Shown here piece after piece: positions 1 to 14,300 of a DNA stretch of 64,000 nucleotides. The notes under the pieces are model-generated. The model saw nothing but the letters and a program-made list of their open reading frames with translations. It did not search any database and was not told the origin of the DNA. Numbering within the stretch: the stretch's first letter is position 1; each line of letters begins with the position of its first letter. Origin of the DNA: Chlamydomonas sphaeroides (taxonomy: Eukaryota; Chlorophyta; Chlorophyceae; Chlamydomonadales; Chlamydomonadaceae); assembly GCA_001662425.1 (NCBI GenBank), contig BDDC01000127.1, forward strand, positions 41,017 through 105,016. The letters are read 5' to 3'. Position numbers and translations under genes: made by a program.

Positions 1-2380
1 TGGACGGCGTGGACGCATCCCTTGAGGCGGACGCAGGACAGCCGGCCCTGCCGCCCGGCGCGCTACCCGTCTGGGTGGGTGTCGCGTGTGCCATGCATGC
101 ACGCGATTGCTGCTGGGCAGGGCAGCACATTATTATCACTAACGAGGGTTAGCAGTGCCTGCCGCCCTTGAATGCCGTGCGTGCCTGCTGCCTGTTGACT
201 GGACGGAGCCGCTGCCGCCGCCGCCGCCCGCAGAGGCCAATCGCCTACTGCAATACCGCATACCCCGCTCTCCCCGGGATTTCCGAGCTCGCGGGCCTCT
301 TCAGGAGCTTCACCGCCATGACTCCAGGCTTCTTTCTGGGGGATATCAGTGCAGGATGTGTCGCCTCAGCACAGCCGCTGCCGCCGCCGGTCAGCTGGAC
401 TGAGGTGCTGGTCCCCTGGTCGTACCGCTGCCCGGAGGGCCACGCCATCCAGGAGCTGGGCTGGACGCGCCAGGTCCGGCCAGTGGCGCCAGGCATCTCC
501 GAGCTGCAGCTCGTGAGCAGCATCGTCGTTCGTTGCGCGCGCGTGGCTGGGCTGCCGCCGCCGCTGCCTCGCGGTACGGCGGGGACGGAAATGTGCGGCA
601 GGCTGCGGGCGGGTGCTGTGCCGTTTGCCGTACGCGTCGAGGTGCCGAGCAGTCGTGCATGCAAGCACGATGTGCCTCCCAACAAAATGCGCCGCGCGAC
701 GTGTAAGCAAGCCCCTGCCTTGCTCTTCCTTGTTGTGCACGCAGTCGCAATCTCGTTTACACCTGCCGAGAGCAGTGGTCTGAAAACGTGGAGCATGCAG
801 TGCCCAGGGCACACGTACGCGACAATGCTATTTGGAAGGTGCGTTCGCCACCGACCTATCGACAAGGGGTGCGCTCTCACAGCGATCGGCTGGCCTGCCT
901 CCATGCTTGCTGTGGCCCCCTGCTCAACCCACCTGCTGCTGGTCCCACCTCCACCCTGTCGCCAGCCTCGACCAAGCCCCTGCGGGCTCCAACACATCCT
1001 CGGTGCTCGGGAGCCTCGGCATTGTGTGTAGCGGCCCCGTGCCCATCGCTCTTGGTGAGCGCCTTGTTGCTGTTCGACGTTATTACTACAGCGTACAGCG
1101 GTATGTCCGACATACAAGATGCACGCAGCTTCGTTATCGCTGGTTGACATCCAAGCTACAGCTTTTATTGTTCCACATCCGTCCTACGGAATGTACAGCT
1201 ATAGCTTGTTGCTGTAGCAATTGACTAACGCCACGGCTCTCTCCATACAGGCATCCCTGGCCTGCCAGCTGCTGCCCGCAACGATACCAGCAGCATGCCT
1301 ACTGCGCTCGCTGCATGCCCCGGAGGCATCGGCATGATAACGGGCTGGATGCTGCCCGGCCCCGCTGCACCCGTGCTGCTGTCTGTGAGCACGGTGTGTT
1401 TTGACACACCGTCAGCCGCCAACGACGGCGGAACAACGATGCTGGTAAGCCGCCGCGAACCTTGCCAACACCGACCACCATCTGCAGCTTTGGCTGCCTC
1501 CTAATTGCGCTTGCGGCAGGCGTGGCAGCAGGCTGTATGTGCGCTCATGTGTGATTCGTTGCCGCGCCGCTCACGTCTTGACAGGGAGGCGCCCAGCCCT
1601 TCCGCGAGTCCTGCCCTCGCTGGATGGTGGCGGTCGGCATCTCCGGCCTGCGGGCGACCAGCGGCCGGCTGCTGCACGGCATCAAGCTCATCTGCGTGGA
1701 TGCCCCGGAGCGTGAAGCCCGCATGCCTCTGTCAGGTGAGGCCGCCCTTGAGCAAGCGCCAGAAGCGCTACCCCGGCCGAGCTAGCGTAGCACCTTGCCG
1801 TAGCGTATGCTCCTCGACCTGCTCCTTCATTTGCGCGCCCTTGTTCATGTTTGCGATGCGGCCCTGCCTCACCGCAGCCCAGCTGCAGCCCCGTGCTGCT
1901 GGTCCCGCTTTGGGAGGCCAGCCGTTCAAGCAGGAGTGCCCCCTGGGATCCAAGGTCACGGCCTTCAGGGCCACTACAGACAACGATCAGCTAATCCACG
2001 CCGTCAGCATCTCGTGCGACAATGCGCCGGAGCGGCTGTCGGAGTCAGGCAACAGCAGCGCAGCACAGGCTCGCACTAGCCTGCGCTACAGCAGTCCAGC
2101 GCTTGACGGCGCCATACGCCTGCCCCAAGAGGTGTTCGAGGCCGAAGTAAGCCAAGCAAGCGCACGGCAATGCGTTTGCTTGCTTCACAATTATGGCGTG
2201 CTTGCGAACCGTGCGTTGTACGACGTCCTGGGCGCAGCATTGGCTGGCAGCACCTGTGTTGCGGTGACGCTATGCCTGCTCGCCTACTGCAGGCCGTGTG
2301 CCCACTCGGTGTGGCCGAGGTTTCCCAGAAGACACCGAGCATTGACACAGCCGCTGCGGTCGCCGCGACACCTGGCGCAG
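1..2380 (+). other. N-terminal part: tandem CPxG..C modules (at least five)
   Basis: After a short exon (1 to about 74, ending PVW) come exons that each encode about 60 residues with the pattern Cys-Pro-x-Gly, a hydrophobic stretch, then I/V-x-I/V-x-Cys. Examples: YRCPEGHAIQELGW with SIVVRC (about 420-535), MQCPGHTYATMLFG with LGIVCSG (725-1060), AACPGGIGMITGW with VSTVCF (1255-1445), ESCPRWMVAVGIS with IKLICVD (1587-1735), and QECPLGSKVTAF with VSISCD (1870-2150). A sixth, shorter one (AVCPLGVAEV) is near 2293-2380. The pattern loosely recalls vitelline-membrane-outer-layer or jacalin-like beta repeats, but I cannot assign a family. Segment 234-415 resembles a degraded CTLD half. Several exon borders here are uncertain. 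Confidence 0.5.
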
Positions 2381-5300
2381 GTAGGTCGGGGTGGCTGGAT
2401 GGGGTACGCTGCAATGCCACGCAGGGCACGTACCACCCTCGGTTCTCGGTCACGCCCATCGCCCTACGTACGCCCCCGCCGCAGTGCTCAAGCTGCCCAG
2501 CGGCATGGTGGTCCAGCTGTTCGACTCCCTAATGAGCCGCAACCAGGCCCAGGACTTTTGCTGGTGAGGAGTGTGCGTGGAAGTGCGTTGGTTGGTTGCT
2601 GCTGCGACACGCGTGCGGGCTCGCGTGCCCTGCTTGCTGCTGTGGCCTCCAGCCACAATGATGTCAGCATGCATGCAATCGCACTTCTATTTATCTGTGT
2701 ACAGGGCCCGCGGCACCACGCTTTTCTCTTACCGGACCGACGGTAGGGACCAGGACTGCAGCTCATGCATCACGTACAGCTCGATGCGGTGCATATGGGA
2801 CTGATTGGTGGATGCCCGCCGCCCATGCTACGTGCCTTCATGCAGACGAGTGGGATCGCGTTGCTGATATGGTGGTTGAGTGGGGTCGCACACGCCTACC
2901 GGCAACCATCGGCGTGTGGCTGTCAGCCGTGCGGGACGACGCTTTATCACCGGCCAACGCCAGCGTGTACCGTTTCCCCGACCAAACGCCCATGCCTGTG
3001 GTGGTCCCCTGGGCGCCTGGCCAGCCGGCAGCGGATGGAGCACAGAACTGCGTCGAGGCTCGCATCGAGCTGGGTGAGCAAGCGACAGACATGGCCCCCT
3101 CAAGCTCACGGCTGCTGCCGTACGTGACGAAAGCCATTACATTATCCAGCCCACTGTCTGTGTATGCTTCCATGCCGCTTGTTTTGCAGCGTACGGCACC
3201 ACCACCTGGGTCGACCGCTCCTGCCACAGCGAGGTGGCCCTGCCGCTGTGCCAGCGGGTCACAGAGGCCCAGGTTGCGCCCAGCACCTCCGATGAGGACA
3301 GCAGCCCCATTGTGCAGCTGCGAGGCGACAACGGAGATGTGCTAAGCGTGTACAATGCCAAGGTAACTAGCTGCGCGCATCAAGCCCCGCCCGGCCGTGT
3401 CCTGCAGAACGTCAGCGCGTGTGGGACCTCCGCGTGCGCGCTCACATACTGTATTCGTTCCCACCCGTCCACGCACGCACGGCACCCTTGATCGTGTAGT
3501 GCCGTTCGCCTGCACGCCTTCTTGCCGAGCGACTGCTCTTTGAGATGTTGCTGCTCTGCTGTGCACGCACGCAGCGGAGCTGGGCGGACGGCGCTGCGTT
3601 CTGTAGGCGCCGCGGTGGCACTCTAGCAGTCTTCAGATCTGAGTCCGAGCATCAAGCACTGTCGAAAGCTACAGCATTCTACTTCGGGCGGTCCTACGAC
3701 CCCACCGGGTCGTTAACCGTGGGCGTATGGACTGGGCTGAGCAGCCCGCCGCCAGGTCGGTCCGATCCTGTCAGCAATCACTGCCTGCGTTCGATAGTTT
3801 GCACCCCTGCCACCAGCCCGCCTTGCTCGCTGTGCATGGAATGGTCGCCCCTCTGCTCCATATCATTTCTGCACTACTCGCACGCCAATCCAGGGTAGCC
3901 GCCAACCCGCCGCCTCCTCGCCCTTGCTGCTCTGGCCCCACAAACCTTGCAGTTTTGCCAAACCGCGCGGCCATGCTGCGGACTGCCACGCAGTACACCC
4001 AAGTGGGGGCGCAGGAGTACACGCTCATGCCCGGTAGGCCCAGCGGCGTGCACACCTACGACTAGCACACGCAGCATAAATGTATGCAGGCGCCCTAAGT
4101 TGCTAACGTGATGTAATGATCGCATCTTGTGACGACCGACCGCAGCTCCGGCAACCTTCGATGCGGCAGTACAGCGCTGCTCGGCATTTGGCGGCCGCTT
4201 GGCGTCATTCGGCGGTGACCTGGGCAGGTACCAGGCCGTCCTGACAGCCTTGTCGGTCGGTCGGAACACCAATCAAGATGCCTTGGCGTGGATCGGACTG
4301 CGCTCGACAGGTGACGCCGCTGCTGCTGCAGCTCTTCTGTATAGCTGTGCGCGCCAAGTCGATTGCTTAGCTCGGTCCCGTCCCTGTGCTCCCAGGGGTC
4401 AACTCCACGCTGCCGCCTGCCTACACCAACCTCGCTCTGGGCACAACCTGTTCCAGAAATATGGTTGCGGGCGAGATAGACAGCAGCAGCTGCTTCCGAG
4501 CGGTGGACGGCCGGTCAGGGCCAACGGACCCACCCCTTCGCGCCGTGGTGCCGACCACCATCCCCCCCTTCCAATTGGAGCTGGACCTCGGGGCGGGCGC
4601 GCTGATATCAGGCTTCGCCATTTACCTGGTATGTGGGGTGGTCGAGTTGCTTGTGTTCCAGCAGAACCCGCTCGCTGCGTATGTGAGGCTCGGTCGCAGC
4701 ACCATGCGTGCGTGCATGGGCATCTCAAGTAAGCAACCAACCGATAAAACGTTCGTTGATACAGGGAGCTGCCACCGACGTGATCAACATGCGCTTCTCC
4801 GTAGACTTCGACCTCAGCAACCCCTGGCCGTGAGTGCTGCAATGCAAGAGCTACGCATCCTTGCTCCGTCCGTTCCAATACAAAAATATCGGGCATAGTA
4901 TGGCAGTCCATGCATGAGCTTCTGGGCTCATTTGACTGTGCACGCTTGATGAGAAAGGGCTCGTCATCGCTTACCGCTAAAAACCAATACCATAAATACT
5001 ATTTCACAGAAGTTGCAACTTATGCGTGCAGGCTCATCTGGACCCAAGAGCGTGCTTACACCCTCAACAGCGTCGTACGGATCAACCTCCCCACCGTTAC
5101 CTGGGGCCGGTGGGTGTGGCTTAGGCGGCAAGCAGGGTTGCGAGTTTGCTTTCTAGCCGTGGATTGACGGCAGCCTCGTACGTCGGTTTGGGACCCTGTA
5201 ACCGCAGGCGCGTGCGGCTACAGATCCGCGACCCATCGGGCCGTACAGGGTGCGTGCGTGGGCTTGGGGCGAAACCACACGCTCGGCGGGATGCCTCGTT

Positions 5301-8300
5301 GCATGTGTGCTCACTCAGCAGTAATGAACGTGCCCTACAACTCGTCCCTGTCACAGAAATTTCATCACGGTCGAGGTGCGGCTTTTGTGGGGATGGAATG
5401 CGCGCGGTCAAAGGGCACTAGCTGCTTGTTAAGCCTGTGCCAAGGCCTTGCCTCGCCGAGACGTTTACGTACACATACCGAGCTTGAATAGGCGTTGGCG
5501 ATGCCCAGTAGTCCATTTCCTTGCTTCCTAGTAAGGAGCTGCCAGCCATCGCACTCTGCCACCGCGTGCGCAGATCCGGGAACTTCAGATCTTTGGCCTG
5601 CCAAATGTGGCAAGGGGCAAGCAAGCCTTCGGATCCAGCGTGTACCGCGATGACACTTACGTTGATGCAACCCCCGCAAAGGTACGTCGGTCTTGTTTGC
5701 TTGCTCGCAACAACGACTTCGCTCGCTCGATTGCCCACCGCATGCATTGCGGCGGAACGCACCCATACCCTTTGCCGTACGTGTGTGTATGTGTGTGCCG
5801 CCCTCACAACTGTGTCCATTCGTGCGTGGCTCAGGCAGTGGATGGAGACGACACCTCCCGGCTTTCCCTTTTCCACTCCGGGAATGGCGCCTTCAACGGA
5901 GACACACAGGTGCGGAAGCCAGCAGATACAAGTGATGCAACGAAGCTAGCATCATTCGCCGGGCGCGCACGCGTTGCCAGCTCTGGTGATTCTGATGTAT
6001 AGACTTGCCCCGCTGTTGCGTGCTGCCTGCTGCATGCCTTCCCGCTCCGACAGCCATGGATTGCGGTGGACCTAGGCAGCGCCCACGTCGTGTCGCGCGT
6101 CCACATCCGCCAACGCACAGACTGCTGCGGTGAGCGCCGGGGAGCAGCGCTCACATCTCCTGTACGTAGCGCATGGCCAACCTTTGCTCCCATGACAATG
6201 ATCGTTCAGGTGGTCGCACACAGGGCGCGGAACTGCGCTTTGGTGACACGCAAGTGCAAAATAATATTATGAGGTCCAACATACTTCGGGCAAGTTTCCG
6301 CGATTGCATGCTCGGTTGTCGCGGCTGCCGTTAGTGACCCACGTGCACCGTTTGTGGGGCTGCAGAACCCGCTAGTGTGGAAACAGGATGCCTCGATGAC
6401 CTGGCTGGGAACCAACACGCTTATCGGCATCGAAGTGTCCCCGGGGACAACGGGGCGCTGGCTGACGTGGCAGGTGAGCCGCGCACGGCAATCGCGACAT
6501 GCACGCGGCCACTTATCGTTTCTGCTGCTGTAAGGCAATGATTGCGTATCAGTGGCGAATGCTTGGAGGGGTGCACGAGCGAAGGCATGGATTGCACTTG
6601 AAGCATGCAACATACAAATAAAACAAACTGTGAGCCTCACAACCCCACAGAACTTCAACCCTGACATGAACGAAAACTTCTTGCAAGTATGTTCAAGGGA
6701 CCCACCGTCATGGCACGTGTGCATGCCGTTTGGCGAGAACAGCCGGCACATAATGCAAACTCGTGTTGCAGGTCACGGAGATCTTTGTGTATGGGCTGCC
6801 GTTATCTGCCCCGCCGGAGAGCAACCTTGCTCTCCTCAAACGAGCAACGGGCAGCAGCGTCTGGTCTAACGATGGCACTGGCAGCTTCCAGCCGGTAAAC
6901 CACAACACATATCTCGTATAGGTTTCGCCTGCTCGCGCCCTCCGAGGTGGTTGCTTAGAATGCGTACGTGCTTACGCACCGGTGCTGTGGATCGATGGTG
7001 TGCAGGAACGGGCGGTTGACGGTGGCACGATATACTCGTTGTACGATTTCGCCTTTTACCACTCCGCCACGGAACTCAACCCCTGGTGAGCCCTTGCTGC
7101 AGCTAGGGTTGATCCGCTGCCGCGCACCGAATCAACCAAGCTAACTGTGTCGGAGCCGTACACAGGCTGGCGGTTGATCTGTTGGCGCCGGCCCTTGTCC
7201 GCCTCATACGAGTTTACAACCGACTGGTAAGCATGGCGGCGCGAGTAAAGTAACTTAAATAGATGAGGCACGCCAAGCAGCCAGGATTGCTATGTGAAGT
7301 TGTTATGCGCTGGATAGATGATGACCGGCCTTCCTCGTGTGCGTTAACGCAGTACTGCTGTGCATCCCGCACCGCGAACGCCGAAGTGCGTCTAGGTACG
7401 TACGAGTGTCACGACAATGCAAGCGGCTCGCACACATGTTGCATAGTCAGTTGCGGCGGCTGAGACTGCTGTCTGCGTGCAGGTATGGCCCCCGTCACAC
7501 AGCTCAGCGAAGCTGGCAACATTGGTTCCAACCAGCTGGTGTGGAAGCAGGTGAGGTCGACACTGCATGCATGACTAGCAGATAGATGCGGGAGCTAGCC
7601 CGCCATCCAGCTTCTGTCATGGTGTCGGTGTGCATAACTACCGGTATGTACCGCGCCTGCCTTTGGCCGCTTGCACGTAGGAGCCCAACGAGGTCCTCAC
7701 TGACGGATCTGTGATTAGCATCCCGATGACCTCTGTGAACCTGCTGGGCCGGTAAGCTGACGCACCATGCGCCGCAGATGCCGTTACTGATACCGTCTGA
7801 GCCGGCATGCATGCATGCATGCATGCAGCGCCTTTACACAGCGTCGTTTCATTTCTGAGCAATGTGCGTGTGCCTGATTCTTTGCCCAGGTACGCCACCA
7901 TTCAAAACTTCAACGGGACAGCCCCTCTCCAGGTCTCGGAGTTCGAGGTTCGTGCGCAAAGTCTGCTGGGTTGGGTTGTGCGTGTGGGGTCGTGGCACTG
8001 CGCTTTTGAAAACACCCGTTCCTCGCCCTCCAAGGTATACGGCGTGCCGTACATTACGGGACCCTCTTCATACTCGTGGCTGTCCGGCGGCGCGGTGGAG
8101 CCCACTGGAGCAGCCAGCAGCAGCCCGTGGTCGGTGGGCCGTCCTGCGCCGGGCCAGGGGGACTGCGTGGCGGTCCTCTCCAGTGGCTGCAGTGGCACGT
8201 GTGTGCACTCGTGGGTCAACCTGCCCTGTGACTCTCAAGCCAGCTCGTACCCTTTTATTTGTGAACGGGGTGAGTTGCTTATGCACGGGTCCGTTGCTGA

Positions 8301-11300
8301 CTGGCTGCGCCGGCTTCATGCTTGACTTCTCACTCGATCTGTTCTCGCTCCATCCGTCGTCATGCATGCATGCCGCTGCCACAGACACGTCAGCAACAGC
8401 CAGCACGGTGCTCAACGGTCGCCTTTTCCAGGCATTCGCTCAGCAAGCTGTTTGGGGCTTTGCAGCGGCGCAGGTTTGCCTTGCCAACGGCGCCGACAAT
8501 CTTGTGAGCTTCGGCAGCCCCGCCGAGTACCTCCAGGTCTACTTAGAACTCTCGAAGGCGCCCACCTTCCTATCATCGCTGACCTGGTCGGCCCCCGCCA
8601 ACGGTCGCGTGACGTCGATGCTCCACATCGGGCTGTCGTACACGAGTGAGGCCTAGCCTAGCAGGGGCAGGGCCGGCATACATGGCGTGCGTCTTCCGTC
8701 CGGCTCGCCAATAGTGCTGGGTCCGCTCCGCCCTATCCTGCGTTCCGGCCTCTCCAACCCTCAGACGGAGCCTGGCGCTGGTCGAATGGCCGCAACACCA
8801 CTTTTACTGCCTGGCGGTCGCCACCTGCTGCGGGCAACAACTGTGCCGCCTTGGTTCTGGACTGCTTCACGAACTTTACTAGGTGAGTGCTGCTGCTTTC
8901 ATGTATGTGAATTCATCCACGCATGCCGTTCAAGCAAGTAATCCCCAACGAACCTGCCCCTTGTCCCTCCGCCTCCAGCTGCCCTACTTTCAGCGGCTGG
9001 GAGGCCATCCCATGCGCCACGGCAGCCAGCTCGTTGTGTGTTACCGAGGTTGCCAACAACTGGGGGTAGGCCACGCACCTCACCGACCCACTCAAACCTG
9101 CCATGCATGCAGATCAGCCGCCAAAGCTAGAGGGCAGCATGTACAGCATGGGGGGTGCACGCGGGGAGCTTCACCACCCCCGAAAAGCATCTGCAACAGA
9201 GCAGCTGCTGCGTGCGCAGCAGTGCGAGAGTAGCTGCTGCGTGTCCTGCGCTCCGACACGCATCACACCAGCTTGCGCAGCGCTGCAACGGCCAAGCCAC
9301 TGACGCTGGCGCACGCACCCGCAGGTGGCCTGGCTCGACCTTCATTCCGTGGGCACCAGGCAAGAGCGGGTAGCTAGACGCCCGCCCGCCTGAGCCGAGA
9401 CCATTATTGCTGTGCTTGCTTGGTCGTAAATAATATAATTGTCATCATAACCTACCTGTCAATACCATGCAGGCGCCCCAACCGTCTACAACCTACCCGG
9501 TTTGACTGAGACAAAAGACTGCGGCTATCTCTACTTGTTCATCGTCCCGAACGATTTCTCGGTGCCAACCACCCGAGGCATCTTCGAGGCGTCGTGCTCG
9601 GACGTCAACTATGTTGCTTGCCGACGCAGCAGCAGCTCCATCACTGGTGTGTGCGTGTCTTTTTGTGTATGTTTGCTATGCCGTGTTTAATGTATCTATC
9701 TGCTGGCCGCTGGTGCCTGTCTTCGGTCACCATATGGCTGGGCGTCTGTTGCAGACATTGAGCGATCAGGCGCTGAGCTGGAGCGAGCAGCGGCTGCAAG
9801 GATGCGGCCGATCGCTATGCGCGTTGTGGACTCGGGCCAAACGGAACTCCTGGTCTTCGACGCCTTCTACGACCAACCCTCAGCCAGCAACCTGTGTGCT
9901 GCAATCGGTGAGCCCGCTTCACTGCCAGCGCCAGCATCATGTCAGCCCAACATAATGACAGGTACATACTAGCAACCGCTGATTGCCGGTATGTACTCTG
10001 TGCTGACGCTGTCTGGTTGGCACGCTGCTGCTCGTTCGTTATATATGTGCTTGCTCGCTTTCTGGCGCCCGTAGGAGCGACGCTGGCGGAAACGAACAGC
10101 GTGGCAGCTGCGGATGGCGCATCTGCGATGCTGAGCAACATCCTCAACACGCTCCCTGCCACGGGTCCCACTGCACAGCAGTCGCTGTCTGTCTGGCTGG
10201 GCCTGAGCGACGCAGCTGTCGAGGGCACCTGGCGGTGGCCCTCTGGCGCTGAGACCGCACTGACCCGCTGGCTTACTGCGCAGCCGTCTGCTGACATGCC
10301 CGCATTCGGTGAGCGGCGCTTGTAGATGCGGCGGTGCTGGGCTTTTTCTTGGTGCATATAGCCGGCATTGTGTCCATGCAGTGCAAGACAGACGCAACAC
10401 CAAGCGACAACATGCTGATGCGCTCTGCTCTCACCGACGCGCCATGTCACTCGCCCCACTGGCATCCTAATCGCTACTTCGCACGTCCTTGCCTTGACGT
10501 TGCGCAGCATTTGACTGCGTCAAGCTATTTCAGTGGCGGGACACGGCGTCTGCGGGCTGGTTCGCCTCGCCATGCACCGGCACCTGGTCCTTGCCCATGT
10601 GCTCAAGGCCCGCAACCGCCCGCCTGGGCGCTGAAGGCATGGCCCCCATGGCCCAGACAGTGGACCAGAGCAACCACTTTGCCCTGTACGACGTTGTTTT
10701 GGACTTTCAGGTGCGACTTCACGCAGCCGTTGCCGTGCTTCGTTCCCTGGGCCGTGCTGTTGGGGCTCTTCCACAGACAGACAAAGCAACCGGCGCGACG
10801 GCGGTCCTGCCTGCCCAACATGCACACGCGCTTGCTTCATGTCGTCCGTGTGTCCCGGCGTCCAACGCAACCGCAGTCGGCGGAGGGCTTCTGCAACTCC
10901 CAGGGCGACGGCTCACTGGCGTGGTTTGATGCGCCCGCGGTCCCCGACACGGTGCGTCGCCTGCTGGCTGGCTGGGGCAGCTGCTCTTCAGATAGATGAT
11001 TGACAATTGACAATTGACACGGTCGGTGTGCCCATGGCCGCAGATGCGTACCGCGTTGTCAGAGGCGCTCGGGCCGCGCAGCGACCGCAGCCAGATAATG
11101 AACGTCTGGTTTGGAGCAAACGATCGGGCGGCTCAGGATAACTGGGTGTACTCGTACACGGGGTCCACGCCTGTGCCCGCGGGCCTCGCCTGGTCAGCGC
11201 CCCTCGCGGGCGGCGCGACCGTTGCCCGGCACCGCCTGCCATACACCACGGCGTTGGGAAATCGGCAGCCCGACCTGCTCTGCCCCCCCGGCCGCTTCGT

Positions 11301-14300
11301 GCGTGGCATCCAGCTTACGACGGATGCTCCCAGCACCACCGACGTGCTGCCGGATGGAAGCCTCGATCGCTTCGGCGTGGGCAGCATGGCCCTTTGGTGC
11401 GGCGATGGCAACACGGATAACGGCCAGGGGCCCTCTTCGTACACACTCCAGCCGAGCGCAACCTACCCCGGCGGCACGAACCGCGGCTGGAGGTGAGGAC
11501 AGGAGCTGCTGTTAAATCACACCATCATCGCTTCTACAACGCTGGGTGGCATGCATGCTTCGTCTACCCTTTTCTTTGCCTCGTTCGCGCAGCTACTGCG
11601 ACTATCAGAGCCGCTACAACTTTGCTATTGGCATGGAGGCAAGCAAGCGAGCGATGCTGCCGCTGACGCTGTATGTTGTGGTCTCTCGTGTCTATCACGG
11701 GCCCCTTCTCCGCTGCATGCACGCACGCGACGGCCCGCAATGCATCCGCTTGATTCTGCTGCTCGCTCTCCCGGATGCAGGTGTGGGCGTCCGCCAGCAG
11801 CGCAGGCGCCGACCAGATGGGCATCACGCACGTCGCGCTTCTGTGCAGGTAAGGGTCGTACTCAGGCAGGGGGCACTGGCGACAACCCGACCCTATGCGG
11901 CCCGTGTGCGCGGCGGCCCATGCATGCATGCGCGCGCATGTGCGAATGTTGCTTGGGGCCGGAAATGTGACTGGGCCGGTTTCCATGTTCCCTGCCAGGT
12001 ACGGGGACGTAGCCCCCGCCACCGCGCCAGCTGGCACTGCTGGTAGCCGGATCGGCAGCATCTACTGCCAGAACAACTACCATGTGTGTGGGTACTCGGG
12101 CCGCTCACAGCCACCCCAAGGCAATGCCGCTGATGTGAGTACCTAGTTCCTGCCGCACGCATTTCCTGCCGTCTGCAGCAGCGCGGATGAAGCAAGGTAC
12201 CGACATGCATATAAGTAGCCTGCTCAAGCTGTGTGTCGGCACGTTCCGTTGGCACACAGGACACGGGCCTCAACCAGATTGTCATGCTGTGCTGCCCCGA
12301 CGACAACGGGCTACCGATTCCGACGGCCGCCTTGCACTACAATGTGGCACTGCGGCGGTACGTAAGCGTCATGCGCGTTTGCCGCACCGGAGCAGCGGCG
12401 GCTCCGGCTTTGCCCTGCCTGCGCCACGCACGCACCAACCGCACGCAGCTATGGCTCGCAACTAATAAACACTGCGCACGCACCAACCGGTTGCATGCAG
12501 TGCTGCCCATTTCGTGATACGATACGCCGCTCGCAGCGTCTGGCGCGACTGTCATATATATACAGCAACTACTGCTTGCTTGACGCACTGCCCGGCTGCG
12601 CTGCTCCATGCATTGCAGCCCGGCATTCGGATCAGCGACAGCCAGTGCCGCCCAGGGGCCGTCCATGGCAGTCGATGGCAATCTCACGACCGTCGTGCGC
12701 ACCGTCAGCACTGACTGTAAGGGCGATCCAGTTGGATTCAATATATAATTGGTCACGACACGTGCAGAGCCCGCTTCGTTCAATGAAGGGGGGTAGGCCG
12801 CGTGTGGGGCAGAGCCCCCACTCACGCCCGCCACCGGTCACTGCTACATGGATAGATTGCACGGCTGCCTGCTAGCATGCGATGGGTGGCTGGGGGCCCG
12901 CTGCTCCGCAGGGGCGCCGTGGCTGAGCGTCAACCTCGTCGTGCCTTGCATCGTGTCAAGGTACGCATGCAGTTCACGGCGGCCATACCCCCGCATGCAC
13001 TACGGCTTACTTGCCTGCTGCTTGTGCAAGACGTAAGCTGAATTGCTTGCCTGAACGCGCGTGCGTCTGACAGGGTGGAGATTGTGCTCCAAGGGGGAGG
13101 TGCTGCCCTCAAACGGGCTGTTATCCGCGTGGGTGAGCTCCTGGTTTGGGGCTGCGGCTCTGTCTCGGCTGCTGGATGGGCGTATGTACTCGGCATGCGC
13201 GCGCTGCTACGTACTCACATTGCGGACCTGTTGGTCCAATCGCGGCATGGCCAGGGAACAACAGTGTCCGGACCACGACTGAGCTGGTAGATAACGGATT
13301 CAACAACCCGATAGCATGGTAAGGCCCCTGGGCCCGGGCTGCATCATCTCACGTCGTGCACGGCGGTGCTGTGGGCTGCCCGTGGCGAGTCCGTCCCTTG
13401 AAAAGCCTCCCACACATCGCAGGAGCGGCGAGCAAGCTGGGGCCATCTCGAACGCCGGGACCATCTCGGCCGTCTTCAACTCCTCGGCTGTTGGCCAGTG
13501 GGCCTTGCTGTGGATGCGAAACAGCGACGGCAACGTGACTGTCTTGGTGCGCAAGCGAGCGAGGGGCGGGCGGGCGTGTCACGGAAGGCCTGCGAGTGTA
13601 GTGGTGGGCGCGACCCAACGGCTGCGTGCTCTCGTTCTCCTCCCTGCTGCCGCGCACGCGCAAGCACAGGTCCAGGAGTTCCGTGTGTTTGGCCTACCAT
13701 GGACAGGTGGGTGGGAAGTAGAACTGGTGCTAGATCCGCTTTGGATCCAAACAAGCCTGCGGCCCCTACTATTAATGCTGGCTGCCGATTACGCCACCCA
13801 CAGGACTCGTGCCTGACCGTTATCTGGGCTGCATCGACATGGGCGGATGGCTTGCCTTGCCCAATCGCCTGGCGGCAAACGTACGTGCATGCTGTCTGCG
13901 CGCGACGCTCGACATTGTACGTCGCTCGTACGGCACACCAACCCCGGCCGCTCGGCTGTCTCTGCACATGCGCAGGACACCTCGATGACACCTCAGCTGT
14001 GCGGGAGCCTAGCCCGCCAGGCCAATGCCAGCTACACAATTTACGGTGTGTTCGCCAGTGACTACGATTTTACACTAAATGTTTGCCGGGCAGGCACGGA
14101 TGAGGTGAGTCTGAGTTGCAGGTTCATGCGAATGAGTGCTCGGTGCTGGCAGCATTCACCCGTACGTTGACTGCACCGCGGGTGAACGCATTCGCGCAGT
14201 CGCTCCGCAATGCCTTCAAACAGCCATTCAAGCCGGTACCCAGCGGCAACGCTTGTGGCACGCCTTGTCCCGGAGACGCCGCACAGAACTGCGCGGGTAC

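Noticed and set aside
245..1150. 301-codon open frame on the - strand
   Set aside because: Opposite to the CPxG exons of the giant gene. It has no domain signal and its composition mirrors the + strand.
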